A DNA stretch of 34,269 nucleotides from positions 1 through 34,269 of the forward strand of contig JAENVS010000019.1 in assembly GCA_016650445.1 (NCBI GenBank), in the 5' to 3' direction. Shown one piece after another: positions 16,091 to 25,600 of this stretch. The notes below the pieces were generated by a model. The model was not told where the DNA came from and did not search any database. It saw only the letters and a list, made by a program, of their open reading frames with translations. The translations under genes and the position numbers were made by a program. How positions within the stretch are numbered: position 1 is the first letter of the stretch; each line of letters starts with the position of its first letter. The stretch comes from Frankiaceae bacterium. GTDB taxonomy: Bacteria; Actinomycetota; Actinomycetes; Mycobacteriales; SCTD01.

Positions 16091-16949
16091 GGGCGGCGGT
16101 CCTCATGACGACGGCGACCACGAACGCGACGGCGACGGCAGCACACGCCACGGCATGCAGCGCTGCCTGGCGCGGGCCGCGTGGCGTGTAGGCGAAGGCG
16201 GCGGCCAGGGCGGCGCCTGTCGCGAGGCCGCCCAGGTGGGCCCGCCAGTCGATGTTCGGCACGGTGAACGTAATGACCAGGTTGATAGCCAGCAGCACCA
16301 CGATCTGACCGGTGTCGCCACCGAGCCGGCGTACAACGACGTAGTAGGCACCGAACAGCCCGAAGATCGCTCCGGACGCACCCACGCTCGGCTGGCCGGG
16401 AGGTGCGAGCAAGTACGCCGCGACCGACCCGCCAAGTGCCGACAGCAGGTAGAGCGCCAGGTAGCGGGCCCGGCCGAGCGCGTTCTCGAGCACGGGTCCG
16501 ATCTGCGCGAGCGCGAACATGTTGAACAGGATGTGCAGGATCCCGGCGTGCAGGAACGCCGAGGTGAGCAGCCGGTAGTACTGCCCCTGCGCCACACCGA
16601 TGAGCTCGAAGGTCGGGCTCAGCCCAACGGCCAGGTTGCCGAACCGCAGGTTCAGATCGGGTACGGCGATGCTGACCAGGAACACCGCCACGTTGATCGC
16701 GATGAGCGTCGTCGTGACCCGGCCGACGTCGGTCGACACGCGCCCGCCGAACGCGGTGCGCGGCTGCCGGATCGACTTCGCGCCGTCGGCAACGCACTCG
16801 GGGCACTGGAAGCCGACCGACGCCGATCGCATGCAGTCCGGGCAGATCGGCCGCTCGCACCGGGTGCAGCGGACGTAGGTCTCCCGGTCGGTGTGCCGGT
16901 AGCAGACCGGTGGGGCCTGTTCCCCGGTCCGGCTGTCAGGACTGCTCAG
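16080..16949 (-). CDS. Rhomboid family intramembrane serine protease with zinc-finger N-terminus
   Basis: The 289-residue product begins with a zinc-binding region (Cys16, His19, Cys28, Cys31, Cys36, Cys39, Cys49, Cys52), then six or more membrane helices. The Ser-His dyad is visible: Ser192 in GASGAIFG and His238 in HLGG. HILFNMFAL matches the rhomboid His/Asn helix. Rhomboids cleave helices of membrane proteins; the substrate is unknown. No ATG, GTG or TTG exists in frame before the zinc finger. The best start is CTG at 16949, which overlaps the cyclophilin stop as CTGA and has GAGG 7 bases upstream. Zinc finger plus rhomboid is a common actinobacterial layout. Confidence 0.9.
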   Translation of the reverse strand: MSSPDSRTGEQAPPVCYRHTDRETYVRCTRCERPICPDCMRSASVGFQCPECVADGAKSIRQPRTAFGGRVSTDVGRVTTTLIAINVAVFLVSIAVPDLNLRFGNLAVGLSPTFELIGVAQGQYYRLLTSAFLHAGILHILFNMFALAQIGPVLENALGRARYLALYLLSALGGSVAAYLLAPPGQPSVGASGAIFGLFGAYYVVVRRLGGDTGQIVVLLAINLVITFTVPNIDWRAHLGGLATGAALAAAFAYTPRGPRQAALHAVACAAVAVAFVVAVVMRTAALTG

Positions 16950-17476
16950 CTGTCGACCTCGTCGATGGCGACCTTCCCGATGACGACCTCCGTGCGCGGA
17001 CGGTCCATGGAACCCGTCGGCGTCGTGGCGATCGCGTCGACGACGTCGCGGCTGGCCTGGTCGGCGACCTCGCCGAAGATCGTGTGCTTGCCGGTGAGGT
17101 GCGTGGTGTTCGCGACCGTGATGAAGAACTGCGAGCCGTTGGTGCCGGGCCCGGCGTTGGCCATGGCCAGCAGGTAGGGCTTGGTGAACGCGAGCTCGGG
17201 GTGGATCTCGTCCTTGAACCGGTATCCCGGGCCACCGGTGCCGGTGCCGAGCGGGTCGCCGCCCTGGATCATGAACCCGGAGATGACGCGGTGGAAGACG
17301 GTGCCGGCGTACAGCGGGCCCTCGCCCTTCTTGCCGCTGCGCGGGTCGGTCCACTCGCCGGTGCCGTCGGCGAGCCCGACGAAGTTCTGCACGGTCTTGG
17401 GCGCGTGGTCCGGGAACAGCTGGACGCGGATGGCGCCGTGGGTGGTGTGCAGGGTGGCGAACAGCTCGCGGGCCAC
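16946..17476 (-). CDS. ppiA: Cyclophilin-type peptidyl-prolyl cis-trans isomerase
   Basis: This 176-residue single-domain cyclophilin has the active-site run FHRVISGFMIQGGD (His62, Arg63), the substrate-groove stretch LAMANAGPGTNGSQFFI, and HTIFGEV. It catalyses proline isomerisation in the cytoplasm, since no signal peptide is present. It matches M. tuberculosis ppiA (Rv0009) in position. The GTG start at 17476 follows CGGAGC; longer in-frame extensions read as Arg/Pro-rich shadow. Translation appears coupled to the rhomboid gene through the shared CTGA. Confidence 0.94.
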   Translation of the reverse strand: MARELFATLHTTHGAIRVQLFPDHAPKTVQNFVGLADGTGEWTDPRSGKKGEGPLYAGTVFHRVISGFMIQGGDPLGTGTGGPGYRFKDEIHPELAFTKPYLLAMANAGPGTNGSQFFITVANTTHLTGKHTIFGEVADQASRDVVDAIATTPTGSMDRPRTEVVIGKVAIDEVDS

Positions 17477-17586
17477 GCGATGCTCCGATCGGCTGGGAGA
17501 AAGGGTGGGGAGAAACGGACGGCCACGATCCTCGCACGCGCCGCATGGCAGGCTGAGCGCCCGCCCTGACCGCAAGGAGACCGGCC

Positions 17587-17955
17587 GTGCGCGCAGCGAC
17601 TTTCCCCGACAAGGCCGAGCTCGAGGAGCTCGTGGACGAGGCTCGCTCCCGCGGTGAGGCGGCACTCGACGAGGCCCGCTCCCGCGGGGAAGCCGCCTTG
17701 GAGGATGCCTGGACCCGCGGTGAGGCGGTCCTCGATGAGGCCGTGCTGCGCGGTGGCGCCGCCTGGGACGCGCTGCGCGGTGAGCGGGTCGGTCCGCCGA
17801 TCGCTGCGGCCCGCTGGCCGTGGGCGCTCGCCGCCGCAGTCGCGGGTGCCGCCGCCGGTGTCGCGGTCGCGATCGCCGTCCGGCGGCTGAGCCGCCCGGA
17901 CGCACCGGACGCTCAGGACCCCGAGGACCTCGAGGCCGTCATCGACCGACCCTGA
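17587..17955 (+). CDS. Small membrane protein with 11-residue repeats
   Basis: The 122-residue product is not a family I can name. Residues about 17-60 are four consecutive 11-residue units: EARSRGEAALD, EARSRGEAALE, DAWTRGEAVLD, EAVLRGGAAWD. Eleven-residue periodicity fits an amphipathic helix or a right-handed hendecad coiled coil, as in lipid-surface binding proteins. A hydrophobic Ala/Val helix (about 77-98) and an acidic Pro/Asp tail follow. The GTG start at 17587 has an excellent AAGGAG 8 bases upstream. It diverges from ppiA and converges on the diguanylate cyclase with a 13-base gap. Confidence 0.8.
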   Translation: MRAATFPDKAELEELVDEARSRGEAALDEARSRGEAALEDAWTRGEAVLDEAVLRGGAAWDALRGERVGPPIAAARWPWALAAAVAGAAAGVAVAIAVRRLSRPDAPDAQDPEDLEAVIDRP

Positions 17956-17968
17956 GCAAGCGCAGGAC

Positions 17969-19693
17969 CTAGCTGGCGCCGGCCCGCGGGGCGGGTGCGC
18001 TGGGTGCCTCCATCGCGTCGTTCTCCGGCCGGTGCCGGCCGAGCCGCTGGGTGACGGCGCGACGGAGCAGCGCGTCGACCTGCGCCTCCGGCGGGACACC
18101 CGCGGACACGGTGGTCCGGTCGCGACCGGCTCGCTTGCTCTCGTACAACGCGTCGTCGGCAGCGCGGACGAGCGTGTCCGCGTCACCGGCATGGGCGGGG
18201 TAGGTCGCGACGCCGGCGCTGGCCGTGATCGGGACGGTCGAGGGGGCAGCCGCGACCGCGTGGCGCAGCCGCTCGGCGATGAGCCTGGCCTCGTCCGGGC
18301 CGCAGCCGGGCAGGACGACGGCGAACTCCTCGCCGCCGTACCGGGCGGCGGTGTCGAAGTCGCGGCACTCGCACGACAGCGCCGCCGCGACGTTGCGCAG
18401 GACCTCGTCGCCGGCCTGGTGGCCGTGCTCGTCGTTGAGCCGCTTGAAGTGGTCGATGTCGATCATCACGAGCGACAGGTGCTCGGCGCTGCGGGTGGCA
18501 CGGGCGACCTCGCGCTCGAGCGTCGACTCGAACGTGCGCCGGTTGGCGATCTTCGTGAGGCCGTCGGTCGCCGCAAGGCGCTGGACCTGCTCGAGCAGCC
18601 AGGCGTTGCGCAGGGCCAGGGCGGCGTACGACGCCGAGCGCTCCAGCCCGGACACGACGCGGCGCTGAATGCGACCGCCCTCGTTCGCGGCCTGCTCGAG
18701 CACCATGGCGCCCAGCGGCCGGCCTTCGGCCTGGAGCGGCACGACGACGAGGTTCCTGGCGTTGGGGAGCAGCCGGGCCAGCCACGGGTCGGCGTCGTCG
18801 TCGAGTCCGCTGACGAGGACCGTCGCGTGCGTCTCGTGCGCCTGCATGATGACGGCGCTGCCGGCGGGCCGGCCGGGGCGGCGGGCGGTCTCCTCCTCCA
18901 GGCCGTACGACGCGAGCAGCGGCAGCTGCCCCTCAGGCCCGGCGAGGACCACGCCGCGCGGGAAGCCGAAGGTGTCGACGACCGAGTCGAGCAGGGTGCG
19001 GGCGACACTCGCCGAGTCGGCCGTCCGCTCCAACGACTCGGCCAGGTCGGTGAGGGCCTCGAGGTCGTGCCTGCGGCGGCGAAGCTCACGCTCGTTGACG
19101 GCGGACAGTGCCGACGTCGACACGGCCACGAGCCACAGGACGACGACGAACACCGCGAGCCTGGTCTGGTCGCCACCGAGCAGGTTGTCGAGCTCCTCGG
19201 GCTCCGTCGGCGTCAGCCAGCCACCGGGCTGCTGCTGGCCGTTGTACGCCGCGAGCAGCAGCAACGAGTGCCACAGGGCGAGCTTCAGGCCGGTCCGGTA
19301 GGACGCGAGCAGGGCAACCGCACCGAGGTGCAGCAGCACGAGGTAGCGCACCGGGCTGGACAGGCTGCCGGTGACGTAGGACGCCCAGGCCAACCACAGG
19401 CCGTCGATGATGAGCAGCGCGGAGAACAGCACGACGACGCGCTCGCGCAGGATCCGCGACAGGCCTTCGCCGCACAGCACGATCGCGGCGTACCCGACGG
19501 TCGTGAGCACTGCCTGGCGACGACCGGGCGACAGCGCCTCAGGGGCCAGGGCGGCGCACAGCAGCAGCAGGCCGATCGCGGCGACCCGCAGGTACTGCGT
19601 GACGCGCAGGCGCTCGGCGACCGGGACGGACTCGGCGGCGCGGACCTGCGCTGCGCCGCCGCCGCTGGCACGGCCGGGTAGGAAGCGGCTCAT
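17969..19693 (-). CDS. Membrane-bound GAF-GGDEF diguanylate cyclase
   Basis: The 574-residue product has about six N-terminal membrane helices (about 34-198), a GAF-like sensory domain (about 218-365), and a GGDEF domain (about 372-530). The active-site motif is GGEEF at 453-457. The product-inhibition I-site RDFD (444-447) lies exactly five residues upstream. It should make cyclic di-GMP from two GTP and be feedback-inhibited. No EAL or HD-GYP domain is present. The ATG at 19693 overlaps the stop of the giant Ig-repeat gene as ATGA and is preceded by GGGAGGTG inside that gene. This implies co-expression and a functional link to the surface protein. The C-terminal 45 residues are low-complexity Ala/Pro-rich. 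Confidence 0.92.
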   Translation of the reverse strand: MSRFLPGRASGGGAAQVRAAESVPVAERLRVTQYLRVAAIGLLLLCAALAPEALSPGRRQAVLTTVGYAAIVLCGEGLSRILRERVVVLFSALLIIDGLWLAWASYVTGSLSSPVRYLVLLHLGAVALLASYRTGLKLALWHSLLLLAAYNGQQQPGGWLTPTEPEELDNLLGGDQTRLAVFVVVLWLVAVSTSALSAVNERELRRRRHDLEALTDLAESLERTADSASVARTLLDSVVDTFGFPRGVVLAGPEGQLPLLASYGLEEETARRPGRPAGSAVIMQAHETHATVLVSGLDDDADPWLARLLPNARNLVVVPLQAEGRPLGAMVLEQAANEGGRIQRRVVSGLERSASYAALALRNAWLLEQVQRLAATDGLTKIANRRTFESTLEREVARATRSAEHLSLVMIDIDHFKRLNDEHGHQAGDEVLRNVAAALSCECRDFDTAARYGGEEFAVVLPGCGPDEARLIAERLRHAVAAAPSTVPITASAGVATYPAHAGDADTLVRAADDALYESKRAGRDRTTVSAGVPPEAQVDALLRRAVTQRLGRHRPENDAMEAPSAPAPRAGAS

Positions 19694-22600
19694 GCGCTGG
19701 CACCTCCCGGACGGAAGATCGGACCGAATGTCAGCTCCGGCTCGGCAGTGGAGGGGGCGATCGCCAGCTTGGGGTCGCGGCGGTCGATCCGGTTCTGCAC
19801 GAGCAGGAACAGCAACACGACGACGAAGAGCGCAAGGGGCAGCTGCGGTTTAGTGATCGTCTGTCCCAGCGCGTTCTTGATGGCCTCGGGCACATCTGTT
19901 CCGGGAAGTGCCCCCGGAATCGCCGTCGTGGCGCGGGCGACCGCCTTGACCCCCTTCTTCACGATCTGCTGGACGTTCGGGATCGCACCGGCCCGCGGGT
20001 GATCGTTGATCTCGTCGACACCGCCAGCGGTTGGGGCGGAGATGCCGCCGTTCCCTGGCCCGGAGCCACCTGGGACACCGCCCGAGCCAGGATCGGCCGA
20101 CCCGTCGACGCGACCCCGACCGAGGGCTGCCGTCAGCGTGTAGGACCCGGTGATCGACGGCCCGTTGTTGCCCGCGGCGTCCACGAAGTGCACCGACAGC
20201 GCCCACGTCGCCGGCTGCTGGCCACGCAGGTCAAGGGTGAAGGACCCGGAGCAGGAGCCCTCGGAGATGACGGTGCCGTTGCGGGTCACGACGCAGACCG
20301 CGTGGTCGATGTCGACCGGCATCGCGAACGTCCAGCTGACGCTCGACGCGGTGCCGCGGGTGGCCGGACGGGACGCGAAGCTCGGGGCGGCCGGCGGCGT
20401 GATGTCGTACCGGTAGCTGCCGGCTGTCAGCGGGCTGACGTTGCCGGCCGCGTCGACGGCGCGCGCTTCGATGGTGTACGTCGCCTCGCCGAGTCGCCCG
20501 ATCGTGAAGACGTGCGGCGGGTCGCACGGCGCCAGGTTGCCGAGTGCCGCGCCGTTGCGCAGCATGCGGCACTGCACCATGTTCTCGTCGTCGGCCCAGG
20601 ACCAGGCGACCTCGTCGTCGTTGCCGACCGGCGGCGGGACGGGGTCGATGAACCGCGGTGCCGCAGGCGCGCGGGTGTCGAGCAGGTACGACGAGCTGCT
20701 GGCCGGTCCACGCTCGCCGGTGGTGTCGAACGCCCGTACCTCGAGCAGGTAGCCGCCATCGCCGTTCGTCGTGGCGGTGAAGCTGCCCGCGCAGGGCACC
20801 CAGCCGCCGGCGCCGCGCGGCGTGGTGAGTCTGCACTCGGTCGACGGGGTGCCGGTCAGCGCAGCGGTGCGCAGGAGCGCTGCGGTCGTCGGGGTGGGCG
20901 CGGCAGCAGGTGGTGCGGCGACGACCCACGTGGGGGTCGTGTCGTTGCCGGGGGTGGCCGGCGTCTCCACGAACTCGGCGAGCGGAGCGGCACTCCGGTC
21001 GAGGGTGTAGTCGCCCGCGACGGCGGCGGAGGTGTTCAGCGCCAGGTCGATCGCGCGCACCTGCATCGTGTAGCGGCCGTCGGGCTTGTCCGACAGGAAA
21101 GCGGTCACCGTGCCGTTGCTCGCGCCGGCCTCGCTGCACGACCGCCAGTCCTCGAGCGCCGCGCCGCCCTGCAGCAGCCGGCACTGGGCCGTCGTGCCGC
21201 GGAACAGGCTGAAGCCCCAGCGCGGGTTGGTGGTCGAGCTCGGGCTGCCCGGCTGCATCGTCAGGACCGGCGGCGGCGGCGGCGTCGTCTTCAGGATGTA
21301 TCCGGCCGTCGACGGCGACCCGAGGTTGCCGGCGGCGTCGACCGCGCGCACCGTCAGCGTGTACGTGCCGTCGGCCGCGTTGGACAGGTCCAGCACGAAC
21401 GGCGACGTGCAGGGACCGTCGCGGAAGACCTTGCCGCCGAAGGTGACTCGGCAGGTCGCGGTGGTGCCCGGCGCGAGGGTGAAGGTCCACGTGGGTGCGC
21501 GGTCGCGCGACGGTCCGGTCGGGCCGGAGAGGGTGCCGGGGGCGGCCGCCGCAGTGGTGTCGAGGATGTAGCTGCTCGTCGTCTCCGGACCCGGCGTGCC
21601 GGCCGAGCTCAGAGCGTGCACCGTCAGCGTGTACGTGCCGTCGGGCAGGCCGGTGAGGTCAGCGGTGAACGTGCTGGCGCACGGGGCGAAGTCGGAGATG
21701 ACCTTCTGGCTGCTGGTCAGCCGGCACTCGAGCTTCACACCGACCCCGCTGGCGATCGTCCAGGTCGGGGTCGTGTCGTTGCCTGGGCTGAGCGGAGCCG
21801 TCACACCGACCGCGGACGGCGCCGACGTGTCGAGCACGTAGTCGCTCGTGGCGTTGGGGCCGATGTTGCCCGCGGCGTCGGTGAGGCGCACGACGAGGGT
21901 GTAGGTGCCGTCGCCGAGACCAGTCAGGTCGAGCGTGAACAGCGACCCGGCCGGCGAGACCGCGCACGGCGCCCAGTCCTTGAGCACACCGGTGAAGACC
22001 AGGACGCGGCACTCTGCGCGAACGGTCGTGTCGGCCGAGGACACGGCCCACGTCGGCTTCCGGTTCGTCGACGGGGACGGCGGGCCGACGATGGTGGCGC
22101 CGGCCGGACCTGTCGTGTCCAGCCGATAGCGGCTCGACGTGGGTGCCGTGGTGCCGATGACCCTGGCCTCCAGGATGTACGCGCCGTCCGGCTGCGCGAA
22201 CAGGTCAGCGGTGTACGACGTGCCGCACGGCGCCCAGTCCCTGATGATCGTGGTGCCGCGCGTCAGGCGGCACTCCGCCGGGCTGCTGGACGAGATCTTC
22301 CAGACCGGGGCCCGGTTGGAGCCGGGCGACACCGGTCCCACCACCCGCGGCGCCATCGGTGCGCTGCTGTCGAGGTCGTAGGTCGTCGTGGCGGCCGGGC
22401 CGACGTTGCCGGCCGGGTCGGTCGCCCGGACAGCGAGGGTGTAGGCGCCGTTGGGCGAGCCCGAGAGATCGATCGTCAGCGGGCTGGCGCAGGTGAGGTC
22501 GCGGACAGCGCCGGACGGCGTCGTCAGGCGGCAGCCGAACGTCGATCCCTGCTCTCCCGTGAAAGCGAAGACCGGTGCGACGTCGGAGCTGGGTGAGCCC

Positions 22601-25600
22601 GCCACGAGGGTGTACGTCGGTGCGACCGGTGCGGTCGTGTCGAGCACGTAGGTCGCGGTGCCGGCCGGACCGATGTTGCCGGCCAGGTCAACGGCACGGA
22701 CACTCAACGTGTAGGCACCGTCGGCCAGCCCGGTGAGGTCGAGCGACGCCGGCGAGCTGCACGGTGCGGAGTCCGACAGGACCGTGGAGCCGCGGCTGAG
22801 CTTGCAGCTGCCGGTCGTTCCCGGCTCGGTCGCGAACGAGATCTGCGGGCTGCGCGAGCGGCCCGGTCCCGTCGGCTGGTTGACGACCGGGGCGCCGGGG
22901 GCCGTGGTGTCGAGCTGGTAGGTGCCGCGGCCGGGTCCGCTGACGTTGCCGGCCGCGTCGGTGGCCCGGACCTCGAGCGTGTAGTCGCCGTCGGTGGAGA
23001 CAGGGGTCGTCAGCGGCAGCGTGCACGCGAACCAGGTGCCGAGCTGACCGGGTCCGGTCAACCGGCACTCGGAGGCGCTGCCCTCTTCGATCGCGGCCGA
23101 CCACGACGGCGCCAGGTCACGACCGGGGCTCGTCGGAGCGGCCACCGTCGGGACGGCGGGTGCGGTCGTGTCAAGCACGTAGGCGCCGCTGCTGCCGGCC
23201 GCGCCGACGTTGCCGGCGGCATCGATGAGGCGCACCGACAGCACCCACGATCCATCGGCCGGCAGCGTCGGGGCGTACGGCGTGGCGCACGCGCCGAACG
23301 CTCCCGGTGTTCCGCTCTTCTCCTGCAGTGAGCACTCCGCGCGCGCACCGACCTCGCCGGTCCACGAGAAAGCGGGGGAGCGGATCTGGGACGGGCCGGC
23401 CAAGCCGCTCACGACCGGTGCGATCGGGGCGGTGGTGTCGAAGACGTAGGCCACCGAGCTGCCCTGAGCGGTGTTACCCGCCGGGTCGGTCGCGACGACC
23501 GTGAGCACGTAGTCGCCGTCGGGCTGGCCGGCGAGGGACGGCGTGTAGCTCGCCGAGCACGCGGTCGTGTCGACGGCCACCACGGAACCCCGGGAGAGTC
23601 GGCACGTGGTCGTCGTGTCGGGGTCGGTCACGATGCTGAACGTCGGGGACGCGCTCGACGCCGGGGAGGCCGGTGCCGTGACGCCGGGAACGCTGGGCAG
23701 GTTCGTGTCGAGCAGGTACGCCGGGGAGGAGCCCGCGAGTCCCTGGTTGCTGTACTGGTCGGTCAGGCGGACGTCCAGCACGTAGCTGCCATCCCCGGAC
23801 AGGTTGACGGTGCGCGGCATCGCGCACGAGGCCCAGTCACTGATGACCGCGCCGTCACGGTTGAGCCGGCACTCCGCCGTCGCGGTCGCCTCGACCGCCG
23901 AGGTGATCGCGTAGTCGGCCGACGTGTCGTTGCTCGTGCCGGTCGGGCCGGTCACCGTCGGCGCGCCGGGCGGTGTCGCATCGAGCGTGTAGCCGGTGCT
24001 GACCGCCACCACGCCCAGGTTGTTCTGCGGGTCGGTGAGCCGCACGGACAGCTGGTAGAAGCCGTCCCCGAAGGTGAGCGTCGTCGCGTACGTGCCGCTG
24101 TCGCAGGCCACCGGGCCGGCGACGACGGCCGCTGTCGACGACCCGACCGGCGTGCGCGAGAGCGTGCACGTGCCGGTGCTCGGCGTCTCGCCCGTCCAGG
24201 CCCAGTCGACCGTCGGGTCGTTGGCCGTGCCGGTCGGCTGCGCGGTGAAGACGGGCGCGGCGGGTCCGGTCGTGTCGAGGGAGTAGATCTCGCTCTGCGC
24301 GTCGGGGCTGACGTTGCCCGCCAGGTCGGTCACGTGGACTTCGGCCTGGTAGAGGCCATCACCGAGCGTCAGCGTCCGGACCCACGGGCTGGTGCACGAC
24401 GTCCAGACGCCGGCACCGACCGGCGCGGGTGAGCCGGGGGAACCCGCCGCGACGAACAGCAGGCGGCACTCGGGGGCGGCAGCGGCCTCGTAGGTGAAGG
24501 TGTACGACGCCGTGGTGTTGTTCGCGATGCCGGTCGGGCCGTGCAGGTCCGGCACCGCCGGGTCGACCGTGTCCAGGAGGTACGCCGGGCTCGAGCCGTG
24601 GACGCCCTGGTTCCCGTACTGATCCGTGAGGCGCACGTCGAGGACGTAGCTGCCGTCGGCGGACAGGTTGACGGTGCGCGGCATCGTGCACGACGCCCAG
24701 TTGTCCAGGACGGCGCCGTCGAGGTTCAGCCGGCACTCGGCGGTCGCACCCGCTTCGACGGTCGAGGTGATGGCGTAGTCGGCGGACGTGTCGTTGCTCG
24801 TGCCGGCCGGGCCGTTGACGGTCGGCGCGCCGGGCGAGGTCGCGTCCAGGGTGTAACCCGTGCTGATCGCGACAGCGCCCGGGTTGCTCTGCGGGTCGGT
24901 GAGCCGGACCGCCAGCTGGTAGAAGCCGTCGCCGTACGTGAGGTTCGCCGAGAAGGTCTCGCTGTTGCACGCCACCGGTCCGACAACGACGGCCGCTGTC
25001 GACGACCCGACCGGCGTGCGCGACAGGGTGCAGGTGCCAGTGGTCGGCGTCTCGCCGGTCCAGGTCCAGTCGACCGTCGTGTCGTTCGCGGTGCCGGTCG
25101 GCTGCGCGGTGAAGACGGGCGCGACCGGGCCGGTGGTGTCGAGCGCGTAGACCGGGCTCTGCGCATCCGGGCTGACGTTGCCGGCGGCGTCGGTCACATG
25201 GACCTCGGCCTGGTACCGGCCGTCACCGAGGCTCAGGGTGCGGACCCACGGGCTCGCGCACGGCGCCCACGCGCCGGCACCGACGGGCGCAGGCGAGCCG
25301 GCCGAGCCGGCAGCGACGAACAGCAGCCGGCACTCGGGGACCGCGCCGGCCTCGTAGGTGAAGGTGTAAGACGCTGTCGTGGTGTTGGCCGTGCCGGTCG
25401 GGCCGTTGACGGCGGGCGCCGCCGGGTCGACCGTGTCAAGCAGGTACGTCGGGCTGAGTGCGGCCACGCCCGGGTTGCCGGCGACGTCAACGAAGAAGAC
25501 CTCGAGGCGGTACGCGCCGTCGCCGTCGGTCAGCGCAAAGACATCACCACTGGCACACGTGGCGGGTGCTCCGCCGACAGCGACGCCGTCCTTGTAGAGC

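Noticed and set aside
19690..19850. Sortase sorting signal at the C-terminus of the giant protein
   Set aside because: KPQLPLALF resembles an LPxTG context only superficially: there is no Thr-Gly, and the tail after the helix is about 35 residues rather than a few basic ones.
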